DNA of 64,000 bases from Ecdyonurus torrentis (taxonomy: Eukaryota > Arthropoda > Insecta > Ephemeroptera > Heptageniidae): contig OX439133.1 of NCBI GenBank assembly GCA_949318235.1, positions 8,613,637 through 8,677,636 of the forward strand, read 5' to 3'. Shown in pieces: positions 13,701-27,400 of the stretch. The translations under genes were made by a program, and so were the position numbers. Under the pieces are notes generated by a model, which was not told the DNA's origin, did not search any database, and saw only the letters and a list, made by a program, of their open reading frames with translations. Each line of letters begins with the position of its first letter. Positions within the stretch are counted from its first letter, which is position 1.

Positions 13701-15407
13701 TGTTGTAGTCGCTGCCGAACTTTGGTGCGTTGTCAAAGACCTGACCAGCAGCAGTAAGTGCAGATTGATGCAAGACTTGGATGTCTACAGCTACGTCCAT
13801 CAGACCAGTTTCCATCTCTCTCATGTAGACAAGTTTGGCCTCGCTCATCACCTTCTCATGACACGTCTCGGACATGGACTAAAATGAAATGTGACATTTT
13901 TTTTCTATCAGCATTCAGAAGTAGAATAATTACAGTTATTTATCAGTATTAGAATATTACTATGAACAAGAGGTTGTATAATTGCCTGGCCTGCCTTCAC
14001 ACCTCACTGGTACCAAACTCAGGTGGTACTGGAACTCACCTATTCAATTATACTAAAAGTATAAGTATAAGGGGGGGGGGGGGGGGAACGTGAGTAATTT
14101 GTTCCAAGAAATAAGGCAAAAAAATTGATAATCATATCCTATTGTACCTATAGAATCGTTGCACCTGTGAATACCACCACTCACTTACTAGCTATTCATT
14201 CATGGGTATCACCCCCCCCCCCCCCACCCAAACAAGCATACTATAGCCAAATACACTACAGAGACAGTAGTCGCGCCATCGTAATGATTTGCAAACCTAA
14301 AAAATCCATAACCTGGCTTGGTTTCTAAAGAGCTACAAGAGCGGCTAGTATAAACCCTAGACTACACGCTATATGCATTTTTCTGTTAAGGGCTCCCTGT
14401 ACAGCTTAAAGCTTGCAATATCCCATTCCCAATTTCTTATATGTGTCTATCTGTAAATATTATATCATATCTTTGATGTCACTTATCAACACGAAATGCG
14501 TTTTTTCCAAATATTATTTATTACACTACAGACAGGTTAATTAATTAATATTATTAACCTGAAAGAGAGTCTTGGGTTCAAGGTCTGGATGTTGCAGTTT
14601 CTCCACATAGTTCTTCATGTAGGCCAGTAAATCCTGAGCACTGATATACTCTCCTCCAATCTGCTTCACAGCAAGATTATCAGGACGTAATACTGTCTCT
14701 ATGAACAACTTCAGGTATTCAAGGAAATTCTCTCGGATATCTGAAACAATATAATACACAAGTATCAGTTATTTTTCAGAGATAGCATATTGCTGGTGGC
14801 AATTATAAATAAATACATTGAATATCTTGTCATCAACTCTAAGAGATAACAGAGTGAGTCTGTGCCCTCGTCATCAGTCCTTACAAATCCAAGACTTCTC
14901 ATACTTCAGGTTTCTATTCAAGTCTGAAAGGACTGCCAAAGGCAAAAACTCGTATTTTCTCTTTGAGTTAAATCCATTTTTATAGTTTCTATTTAATTCT
15001 ATTTTAACTATTTCTATAGTTTCTAAATAATAAAAAACTATTTTTAAGGAAAAACAGCGATATTTAAGCTTAACAAACTTGTTAATTCTTGTTAAAACTG
15101 TGTCTTGCTCATTCTTGCACCTAACTCTACCTAAATAGACTAGCATGGAATTTTTTTCTTCTTCTCATATTTAACCAAAGCTTCATTGGTTACTTCAACC
15201 TAACAGTCCCTACTAATCTGCAGAGCTTTAGAAACATTATAAATTTAAGAAACAATAACTACAATAAGTTGGCATTTAAGTACTTTTTTCTACCAAGCAC
15301 AAAAATGCATATCGTTTTGCACATGTTTTTGTGTTGAATAAACAAATTAAAAAAAAAAATGCATATCGAGGGTGCTCCGCTATAATGTCCTAAGTCCATT
15401 TGACCTT

Positions 15408-15443
<36 letters not shown>

Positions 15444-18400
15444 CAAATGACCTGAAATGGAAAAAGCCAAAATTTGAGGTCGATCAGACGATTTTTATTT
15501 TTCAACGTCAAGTGGACTTAGGACAATATAGCAAAGCACCCTCGATATAGTAAATTTAAAAATACAATACGCCTAATAATAAATCCTATATATATATTTT
15601 TTTACCTGTTAAAGTTCCTGTAAAATTCAAACTTGTAGCAACCTTTTCTCCAGGATTAGGCATGAGAAAGCACTCAATACGTTTGAAACATGTATCAATC
15701 ATTTCTGCCTGCTGCTTGGTTACACTGTTGTGGTCCATCTGAAGAAAAAAGAAAGAAAAAAAATGTATGGAGATTATTTTGATTATTATATGAATGCTCC
15801 TCATAATTTTGTGTTTGAGTTAGATATAATTTCATATAAATAAGGTAATTGTACTAATTAACGGCAAGCTGCAGTTATTGGCACAAGGGGGGGGGGGTAT
15901 TAATAACTAAACATGTGTTTTTGTTAATTTGAGAGTGGGGAGGGAGTCTAGGAGCTTCTTGTACATTGCATGAAAAAAAATCCAACTAGTTCAATTACAA
16001 TCAATTTAATGAAAAAAATATTGCAGTTAGTATCAATAATAAAGAAAATGATAGAATTACCAGCAAGGGCTTTACCACGGTAGAAGTTCTGTAGAGAGGT
16101 CAAGGTCTAGCGTGGCACAGTATTTTTGTTTTAAAAAAGTGAGAGCTGGACCTCTCCGTAGAACTTCTACTGTGGTAAGGTCCTTGCTGATAATTCTATC
16201 ATTGTCTTTATTATTTAACCTAGTTTAATTACAGCTAATTAAGAAATTTAATTCTAAATCATTAATAGAATATAATTAGTTAGAAAATATTATAACAGGA
16301 TTACTACTGTTTCATTTGTTCTTAAAAAATAAACAAAAAAATAAGACTAAACTCTTTTTCAATTTTTAAGAAAAAATGTCTTTTAAATATAAATACCACT
16401 TACATCAAACCACTCTCTTAATTCCTGCCTTCCTCCATCAAATCCAAACTCATTCTCAGTATCATGCTTCCAATCTCTAATGAGAAAGATAAAATCTTCA
16501 AAGACTTTGGTATTACAAGCAGTTTCAACCATGCGACCAAACTCCAAGAAATACTGGAGATTGTTCAGGTCGTCCATCTGAATTCTCTCGTGCAGATTGT
16601 AGATTTGAACAGAGGACAACAGGGTGGATAACGCAAAGATGAAAGTATTTTCTTTCATGGAAGTTTTCTTGTCAAAGGTTCCTTGTGTGTCCAGCAGAAT
16701 TAAAGCAAGCTGAAACATAAAATTTACACAATTAAAAACTAATGAATGGTCATTATAAAATATTGCGGCAAATTTGACTGTGCAATAGTTGATAAATAAA
16801 AGATTTGATAGAAAAACAGAGATTAGGAAGAATTGGGGATTGGGAGACAGTAATGAGCTTAGACTAACAGGTTTGGTGTAGTAGGAAAAAACAATTTAAA
16901 AAAATCCAACCCAGGTCATAATTAATACAAGCATAGAGCTGTGAGCAAAAATTTAATTAGTAGTAGGTACTTTTTTAATCTTATACTTAAAGGCGTAGAA
17001 CACCTTGAACAAAAAAGTTGCATAATATCCTAACAAACCTGAAAATCAACGTTGATTTGACCAGAGTCATTTATTTCTAATTTATTTTCCATTCACAAAA
17101 TACCACTGCCGGTCACTGACGTCACAGCTTGCTTGTTTAAAGCGCGCGTAAACCGGACGAGCTGTGACGTCAGTGACCGGCAGCGGTATTTTGTGAATGG
17201 AAAATAAATTAGAAATAAATGACTCTGGCCAAATCAACGTTGATTTTTAAAGAAAATGTACTTACATTTTCCCCAACTAGGAAAACTTCTGGCCACATCA
17301 AGATTCCAGTTGTGTCTCTTTCTTTGCCACCACGCCAGGAGAAGCCTTCAACCACATCACTCTGTGTCAGCCAATCAGGGTGACACTGGGAATTAGAATT
17401 GCAATTTTTAGAAAATTAAATATTAGTGTGTTTCTTTTCACAAATTTGATTTATGCCATGTTCACAATAAACTATTACTAATTGGAATTGTTAAGTGAGC
17501 TCCATATAAGAGTGCTTGTTATTTGATCAAATAATTAGCCATTTCAATGCGGGAAAAAAATAATAATAAATATAAGGAAAAAATCATCTTTTTATAGAGC
17601 AATATAAGCCGCTTACATACGCTTATCAATTTAATTTCGGCCTGGGTTAGAGTTAGAATAGAATATTTCTTTACCTCGCGTCCCTGTAAGTTTATAGTAT
17701 CTCCCATTCCCCAATTTTTTTCTAATCTATCCCAATTTTTTTCTAATCTATCTAGATGTGTTTTGCTATCAAATTATCAAATAGATAAACGTTATTGTGA
17801 ACACGGCTTTAGTTTTTTTTTTTTCCAGTTTTTTATTATTATTATTATTTTTTTTTTTTACTAATTTCCAGTTTGGATATATTTTTCAAAAGTATAAGCT
17901 AGCTACCTTATAAGGTGCTGTCTATTTGAGACTTTAAGATTAATAAAAATCTCTTCAGTAAAACTTGTAATAACAATAATTATATTAACAATACAGGTAA
18001 AAGTTGATGATGCACACCTGCAATAAAATCTCTAGAAAATACTAACAGTACTCTCACTTCTTAAAGAGTTCTTAAGATTATTATTATAATCCCCCCCCCC
18101 CCCCCCCCCATTGTTGAGAGGTTGCGATTGCTATTAAACTGCAAATTTGAGTGATGTTTTCAACAGTTTCAGTGAGAGTTTTTGTTTTTTTACTAGGAAC
18201 TAGGAGAAAAAAATTAAACAGATTTTTTAATCATCAATAAAGATTAAGTATATTACCTGGGCTTTGAGATAACGCAGCATGAAATTAAGGAGAAAAGACT
18301 TTCCTCTTCTGAAAGCACCAACGACAGACACGATGGCAATCTTTCTGTTTTTAACGTCATCTTGACACAACACACTTCTGACTGCAGCCTCGTCAAGCTC

Positions 18401-21400
18401 AAATACTCCTTCTGAATTGGGAGTCAGCAACTGGATGGGAGCTGATAACAAAAATTTTAAAAAAAAGTATTTATTATCAAATAATTGATCCGAGACACTT
18501 CTTTACAATGTGTAAACCATTACAGGTTTTCTAAACCTTTATCCTTTTCATTTTATCATACAGAGAACCTTGTTTGGGTTCTTCAGTATTTCTTTATAAG
18601 AGGAAGAGATTTTTTTTTTCATTATTATTATTACCTATTATTATTATTATTATTTTGAAGTACAGTGATACTTTGGACTAAAAAAGTGCCTATAGCCTTG
18701 AGTGAACTAGAAATTGTGGAAAGTCGCCATGAAAAGGTTTCAATGTCAAATTCAGGCCTAAGAACATTTTAAACCGTTATGATTTTTTTAATCATTGATA
18801 TCAGACAGTAAAATTTAAAATCATATCAAATGTGTTGGCAATAATCACAATCTGTAGATATTGGAACCTCTAGCTGTCTTTCAATAATTTGTATTTCTAT
18901 TACCTGGCATTGATCCTGAAGCTGTTATCATGGCACCATTACTATTTCCTTCAATAGGATCAGTAGCTGACACAGTACTGGCATGTTGGAGAAGCTGATT
19001 TGTGTTGACAGCAGCTGGAAGATTACATGTAGTATTCTGGTTATCTTGTGACTCACTTTCAATAACCTCAAAGTCCATGCTTTCCTCGTCATTTTCTACT
19101 TCTATAACACAATTGCATAAAATTGTTAGCATATTTAAAAATAAAATTACTTGTAAACAAATGTAACCTATGCACCCATCACAATCCATTATTTTGAAGG
19201 ATAGAAAGCTGGGAGTTGCTAGCTTGCCCATCAGTATCCCATCAGTTTTAAAACCACGAGAAAGGGTCCATTTGTTTAAAAAAAATTATTTATGGACAAT
19301 ATTTTCATGCTGTTAGAAGAGGAGTAACCGTAGCATTTTGGGGTTAATTACCCCAATTTTTAACACTACATTTATTGATATTGGAGCTTGCAAAAGACTA
19401 GCACAGTTGCTAAAATGTATGCATTCAGCATTGTGGCTATTTAGCTTAGCGGCTTCTTTCGTGTGATTTGAGATAAGAGTGTTACTGCCTTCTCTGGGGA
19501 AACATTCTTTCCTGGGCATGGTGTTTAACTATTCCATAAGCTCAATAGAGATGAACGCCTGCATAAAACAAGGCACTTGAATGTGGGGTGGCAATTGTCT
19601 CCCCCCCCCCTTTCCGCCCAAACCAATACCTTGACTGCCTTGTAAAATGCAAGCTAAGGTAAGAGGCTTACAGGTTGAACGCCCACCCCTACACCTAGGT
19701 CCTATCCTGCATGGGTGGGACGGACGCAGCCCTAAGCAGTGGAACCAAGCACTCACTACCCTCTCAGGTGCTCTTTATAACTAGCAACCAAGTAACATTG
19801 AAAATATACAAAAATAAATGATTCAAATGAGAAAAAATTACCTGGAGGTGTAGAGACATCAGTTTGGACTTGTTGAACATCTGGTTCTGGTTGATCTGTC
19901 CCAGCAACTCCATCTTGACCCACATTAGAGCTGCCAATCTCACATCCTAAACCATTTTCAACTTTCAGGTTTCCAACAATAGGATTTTCACTGGTGTGTT
20001 CCATCTTGGAATCATTCACTGGTTCATGGCTGGAAATCTTATTAGATGTTTCACCAAAATTGCAATTTTGATTTGCAGGTAGATTAGTCGTGGTATTATT
20101 TTGGGGGTCGTACTGTAGGTTTGGGTATGCATGATTGCCAAGCTTGAGAAAATCGTCCATGAAATTCACATCACTTTCATTGGTAACAGTTTCTGTCTTG
20201 ACATTGTCCTGAATTTTAGTTTTTGCTTTCTTGATCAGAGCTTGAACAAACTTGAACAAATCACGACGTTGTTCTTTCAATTCTTTATAATTTCCAACTT
20301 CTACTTTATCAAGAGCAAATACCAATTGATCTAATTCTTCAATTAACTCAAGATACACTTCTCGATTATTTCCATCGTTTTTGGAAATTTCCAAGAATTT
20401 TTTATTAAAATTTGAATATTCATTCATAATTTTATTAAAAGATTTGTCTGCTTTTTGTTCAAGTTCAGATTTCTTCTCAACATTTTTAGTTGTTGACTTT
20501 TGATCAGTTTTAAATGGTTGCCTTGTTGTATTTTCAAGGGATTTTGATCTTTTTGGTTTCTTTTTACCTTTTTTGCCATCTCCTTCCCCACTGGTTCTGT
20601 AACAAACAGATAAATCAACATTCAATTATATTGCTTACTTGTTTGATTTTTTTTTTTTTTTTTTTTTTAGCTTCAAGAACAAAAAATATGTCTAATATAA
20701 TATCCTAACAAACTGTGCGGGTTTGTGACGGCACAGCTCGCCTATTTCCGCGCGTGTGGGCTAGTAGTAGTAGTAAGCTGTGACGTCACAAACCCGCAGC
20801 TGTTATTTTATAAATGGGAATTGGGAATCTGGTCCAATTTTTAACGTTGATATTTAGGTATATTAGCAAAGTTTTTTGTTCAAGGTGTTCAAGGATTTTA
20901 ATTTAATGTTTCCAACATGACAACCGAAAAAGCGTGAGCTGGGTTTAGATTGTCATGGAACAGGTTAGTTTTACCCTATTGATAAACCAGTAGGGAGTAA
21001 TAGTCATAGGGCGAGTATTTTTTTTATTATTTTTTTTTTAAGTATATCTATATAATAATTGAATAAAAAAACAAAAACATTTTATTACTTATTATTACTA
21101 CCATATTATTATAAATTCTAATACTCTACATAGCATAGCTGTAAAAGTGTCTCAACATAGTCCTAATGCTGTTCGTATACCCTGTTCTTTGCTCCTAAAA
21201 CGACGATCAGCTATGGTTAATCAAATGGAATGCGCATTTTTTGGTGCAAGAGGACAGGGTTTGCGAACAGCATTACTTATTTTATAGTTGTTGTTTTTTT
21301 TCTGTACATAGTGACGTGAATGCGAAGTCCACGCATGAGCTAGAATCGTTATATCTTATATTATCACCCACGGGAAAAAATCTGTTCATGTCAGTAAACG

Positions 21401-24400
21401 TTTTAACTGACATGAACAGATATAGACTAACATTAGCTTTACAGGTTAACTGATACCAGATTACTCTTACTGACATTAGCTTATGTAACCTATGATCAGT
21501 AAATTTTCAGTTTGATAACTATTTTTAAGTGTTAATGAACTTAACTGAACTAAGATAGTATCCACTGATCACTTAAAATTAACAAATATTGAATGAAATT
21601 AGCTTTGCTTATATATAAACTTATTTAAGCTGTTTTTTGCTGACCACTTTATATTAAATAATATCAAATGTTATTAGTTGAATGATATGATAGCTGAAAT
21701 TTAATGTTTTGAACTTAACGTTAGCTGACAAGATTTTAACAGTTACTTTCACTGAGTTTTACTGTTTTTACCTTTACTGTTGGTAAGCGATTTTCACTGT
21801 CAATGAAACTGATGCTAACTGTGTGATATATTTTTTTTTACACTTAACCGACAGTATAGTTGAATTTAAGTGGTATCACTTAACTGTGAGAAATTGAAAG
21901 TTATTCTCCACAGCTTACATAGATCAAGTGATATTAACTGATTTCTACTGTTGAATTAGCTGTTATCAAATTAATTATTTTAATAATTTAGGAAGTGATT
22001 ATTATAACTGATATCAACTGTTATTTACTGTAAGTTACTGCAAATGCATAAAATATTATACGCTAAGTTTTATTAACTGTTCGCAACTGATAAGAACGAT
22101 TATTTACTGAAAGTTACTGCAATGCATAAAATATTTTATATTTAAATATTATTAACTAATCGCAACTGATAGGAACTATTATTTACTAAAAGTTACTGCA
22201 AACTGCAATACATATAAAAAAATTGATACTGAGCTATAAGTATGCCTTCATCTATATTTACTCGTATTTATATTGTTGCAATAATTTTTTATATATAATG
22301 TTATGGGGGGGGGGGGGAGTTTATTATGCTAATGGATCTTACCGGTGGATTGCGCTAAACAAATCGCAGGTCGGGAAATGGGAAATGCTAATAAAGGATC
22401 TTTACATTTCTTTTTGTGGGCAAACGTTGTTGGCATTTTGTGAGATGAGGTCACAAAATTTTAAATGATGAATAATAAATTTGATAAATTCATTTAAATA
22501 AATTGTAATATGAATATATACGTAAATTAAATAAATATATATGTGCAATTCTCTTGATCGACAGTAATTCTGACCGCAGTAGAATTGTGACTTCGTGACT
22601 ATAACTGCAAACCTTTTTATTAGGTACAGTACAGTATATACCGTAATTATTACTTTTTGTATTATTGCAAGAATTTTAATATTAATTACACTAAAGTCAC
22701 GTAGTCCGGAGAAATAAAGAAATATTACATTTGTTATCATTATTCATTTAAATACAATTTACTGCAAATTAATTAAAAGTTATTCATTACATTATCCCAC
22801 GAGGAAATAATATCAGCTCAGGCCAGTTTAGATCAGCAAATATCAGCTAAGATCAGTTGTTTCATCCGTTAACATCAGACTATGCATTATAACACATAGG
22901 ACAGCTCAGTTCAGTTGATATCAGCTAAAATCAGTTTGTCGATAAGTTAACATTAGCTACCATGCATTATAATATAGAACAGTTCAGTTCAGTTGATATC
23001 AGCTCCGATCAGTTTGTCGCAATCAGTTAACATTAGTTACTATACACTATAACATATATAGGACAGCTCAGTTCAGGTATGATAAGCTAACCTCAGCTTT
23101 ACCATTTATTGTCATATAGGTCAGTTGAGGTCACTCTATTTGCAAAATTTGTGAAATATAAATATTTCATTTCCCGGATTATTTGTCAGCGCCTTGTTAG
23201 CTCAGTTGGTAAGGTAGGTAGGTTAAGCAGGGTTTCTAGCAGTTTTAAACTTTCATTTTCCCTGCATTTTCCATGTTTTTTCCAGAGATTTCTTCCATTT
23301 TCCAGAAATTTTGTTATATTCTTTTATAATATTAGAATGTCAAATATTATTACAATAGGGTGCAGTTATCATATTTGACAACCCCACACCGCAGGCGCGA
23401 TTTTTTTGGGGGGACATGCCCCTTTTTGTCAGAAAATGCAAATTTAGTTATTTCAAAAAATTTGCTATTAAAGTACACTTTAAGTTAAGTTTAATATTTT
23501 TTACACCGTTTGAGTAAAAATTTGAGAGAAAATGTTGGTATATGTTTCTTTAATTCTAAGTGACTTTGATATATTCTTTCAGCTGCTTAAAAAAATAATA
23601 GCTTTTTTGTTTTAAATTTTGAAATTTCAGATGTTTCAAGAAAGAATTCGCGAGAAAAATACAATTGTAATAATTCAATAGATCATTAATTAAAATATTC
23701 AATTTGCAATATTTTTTTTTCTCTGTTAAAAAAAAATAATAAAAAAATAAAATATTGAAAAACTCGCTTTATAGTACGGGATGTAAAGGATTGAATAGTG
23801 CATTTCATTCTAGAGTTATGAAACTTGGTACACTTGCAGATGACACCCAGCCTATGATTTCCCGGGGCTGAGCCATGCGGGATACCCAACCCTTGCACCC
23901 CTGGAGACCCCTGAAATATGCTTTATTTTTTTGTGCCTCAACTAATGCTCTCAGCAAAAAAAGTTTCAAGCAAAAGTTGTAAGGCTTACTTTTTTCTATG
24001 CCCATGAATTTTTTCAAAATCCTATGTTGCCACATATAGCTACAGTGTTGCCAAATATAGGTCACCATGCGTAAAATAGCCTTATTTCAGGGGTTTTCGT
24101 TTAAAATATTCAGTTTATGCTTGATATTTTGTTGCAGGATGCATTTTAACTAACATTAATGTTATATTGTAACAATTAATGGATTAAATTTAATTAGTTG
24201 AATAGAAATAAAAAATAAAAATAATTTTAACTGTTTTAATAGTGCATTTGGTTATATACGTTAAAACCTTATAAATAGGCTTTCACAGACTGCTGTGCTG
24301 TAAACGTGCACGTAACACTAGAATATTTTAACTGTTGAAACATAGTAGCTAACATGTTAAGGAACAAAACTGGGGGCTGAGCCATCCTTAGGGGTCAACC

Positions 24401-27400
24401 CTGAGACCCTGAAAAAATCGCAAAGTAGGTACATTTGACAAAAAAGTTAGATTATTTTAGCCATTTCAGTGATTTTTACTGAATTAGGCGTGAGAAAAGG
24501 GCACAAAGGGTTGACCCTTGATAAGGGTTTAACCTCTTAATAATTTTAAAAGTATCTAATTATCAATTTGTCGGGGTTTAGACCCTTCAGGGGTTTACCC
24601 TTAAAGACCCTGGTGACCTTAAAATGGACTGTTTATAGATAATATGAGATATGAAAATAATTAAAATTACTTAATTGAAAATTAAAATGTGCACCCCTAC
24701 GAGGGTGTCTTAGCAGCCTTGGAGTGATAGACACAATTTATGAGAGCAAAGACCCTTTTAAGGATTATTTTTCTGACTTAATATTTTTTATTTTTTATTA
24801 TTTTCATATATCATATTATCTATAAACAGTCCATTTTAAGGTCCCCAGGGTCTTTAAGGGTAAACCCCTGAAGGGTCTAAACCCCGACAAATTGATAATT
24901 AGATACTTTTAAAATTATTAAGAGGTTAAACCCTTATCAAGGGTCAACCCTTTGTGCCCTTTTCTCACGCCTAATTCAGTAAAAATCACTGAAATGGCTA
25001 AAATAATCTAACTTTTTTGTCAAATGTACCTACTTTGCGATTTTTTCAGGGTCTCAGGGTTGACCCCTAAGGGGCTCAGCCCCCAGTTTTGTTCCTTAAC
25101 ATGTTAGCTACTATGTTTCAACAGTTAAAATATTCTAGTGTTACGTGCACGTTTACAGCACAGCAGTCTGTGAAAGCCTATTTATACGGTTTTAACGTAT
25201 ATAACCAAATGCACTATTAAAACAGTTAAAATTATTTTTATTTTTTATTTCTATTCAACTAATTAAATTTAATCCATTAATTGTTACAATATAACATTAA
25301 TGTTAGTTAAAATGCATCCTGCAACAAAATATCAAGCATAAACTGAATATTTTAAACGAAAACCCCTGAAATAAGGCTATTTTACGCATGGTGACCTATA
25401 TTTGGCAACACTGTAGCTATATGTGGCAACATAGGATTTTGAAAAAATTCATGGGCATAGAAAAAAGTAAGCCTTACAACTTTTGCTTGAAACTTTTTTT
25501 GCTGAGAGCATTAGTTGAGGCACAAAAAAATAAAGCATATTTCAGGGGTCTCCAGGGGTGCAAGGGTTGGGTATCCCGCATGGCTCAGCCCCGGGAAATC
25601 ATAGGCTGGGTGTCATCTGCAAGTGTACCAAGTTTCATAACTCTAGAATGAAATGCACGGTTCGAGGGTTTTTTTCCTTTAAGGTTCCGGACTATTAAAA
25701 CTCAAATTAAATAAAAGTTGGTCTGTATAGAACACGCTCTAATATAATATACAAAATACAAAAAAAAAAAAAAAAAAAAGTTTTAAAATGAGATAAATTT
25801 GTATATAAGAAGAAACTAATTTATTGTTATAATTAAACTATATCATTTTCCAGTATTTAATGCTGTTTTCCCTGCATTTTCCCTGTTTTCCAGAGGTTTT
25901 CAAATTCCCTGCATTTTCCGTTCTCCCTGTTTTCCCTGTTGCTAGAAACCCTGGTTAAGATAGGTATAGGTATAGGTTTAGATTGGTAGGTCCCAGGTTC
26001 AAATCCAGGCAGGGTATGTGTAGAGCATGGGAGTGTAAAAAGTTCTCATATCCTTTTTTTTTTTTTTTTTTTTTTTTTACACAGCTAATATCAGTTGAAT
26101 ACAGTTCAGATCAGTTGTGATATAAGCTGCAACTAGCAACTGTCATTGCAACAGTTGCATACAGTTTATTACAGGTATTTACAGCTAATATCAGTAAACA
26201 ATAAACGGACAATAATATGGTGTCATACTGTAGTTGATAACAGCTAGAATCAGTTTGGTACAGCTATGTTCACTTGGGTTATTGTTATTATTATTATATT
26301 ATATAGTATGCTACAGTGTGTGTCAGTTTATTAGCTGTTTTTAAACTTACTGACATCAACTGTAAAAGGTGCCAAAAATTAGCTCACATTAGTTCATAAC
26401 GTCTAATATCAGTTTAAATAAGTAGGTTAATTTCAGTTAACAAACAGTTAAAAATTAGCTGATTTTTTCCTGTGGGCATTTATCATACTCAATCCTAAGC
26501 ACTAATAACTAATAAATATCATTATATCTTCTTTATGCATGCATGTACAGCTCTGGACAAAAGTTCCCGAACGGGGCAGCGGCGGCCGCTGCGTTTTCTC
26601 ATAAAGATAACATTGTGTGATTGCGAGTTGCCTATGCAAATCGATCGGGAACTTTTGGCCAGAGCTGTACATACATACTACTACATACATAACCCGCAGA
26701 CCGCACGGACGTCCGCGGTCGTCGGCCTTTCGGACGGCCAAAGGCCGATGGGCGTCCGAGGACGCTCCAGGGGGGTCCATGGAAAATTAAAAGTTAAAAT
26801 AAATACACAATTGGTATTTAAATTTATTTAAATTTGCATCAAAAGTAAGTTAATTTAAAATTAAAAGTTTTTAAGCAGCAATATATACGAAAAGCAGGCA
26901 ACGAACATTGGACGTCCGTCGATCGCCCGTTGGACGTCCGTTTGGTATACAGTCAAATAATTGATTTAAAATATCCTTAACAAAATTTTTCACCGAAATC
27001 CTTACTTTCAACTAGTTTTAAGTATGTTTACATCGAAAATGCAACGATTTTCTTTAAACTTGTGTAAAATTACTACAAGTCGCCACGGACGTCCGTTGAG
27101 GGCCCCTTGGACGTCCCAAAAAATTATTATAAATATATAGAAAAATCAAATAAAAATAAATATTACATGATTTTTGTTAATTTTATATTGATATTTGTTG
27201 CTTTTGCGTAAATTTTATTCTTAAAACTTTACAAATAGAAATAAAAATTGATCGTTTCGTAAAAACATATCGGACGGCCAAGGGGTGTCCGCCGGACTTC
27301 CATGGGACGTCCTTATGATTAGGATTTTTTTGTTGAATTTTTGCATATATGAAAGTTTTTATCCACTATACTTCATAAAATATGATTGATGCAATATGCG

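Larger units (their letters stand above)
23191..26080 (+). mobile_element. tRNA-like SINE split by a 2.7 kb insertion
   Basis: GCCTTGTTAGCTCAGTTGGTAAGG (23191) resembles the 5' half of a tRNA with a box A. After the insertion the sequence resumes at 25954 with GGTCCCAGGTTCAAATCCAGGC (box B) and ends in a T tract at about 26052-26078. The duplicated GGTTAAG at both insertion edges shows that the SINE was intact before the insertion. Being degenerate and split, it is not a functional tRNA gene. Confidence 0.7.

Noticed and set aside
19529..19756. 75-residue Cys/Gly-rich frame in intron 2
   Set aside because: It lies in a GC-richer, probably repeat-derived block, and the flanking exons already join in frame without it.
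23805..24068. 87-residue frame, repeated exactly at 25388-25651
   Set aside because: The two copies are the mirrored arms of the palindrome. There is no similarity to known proteins and no sign of selection.
26502..26831. Overlapping frames on both strands
   Set aside because: They cross a mariner-type MITE and the motif cluster and have no conserved protein features.
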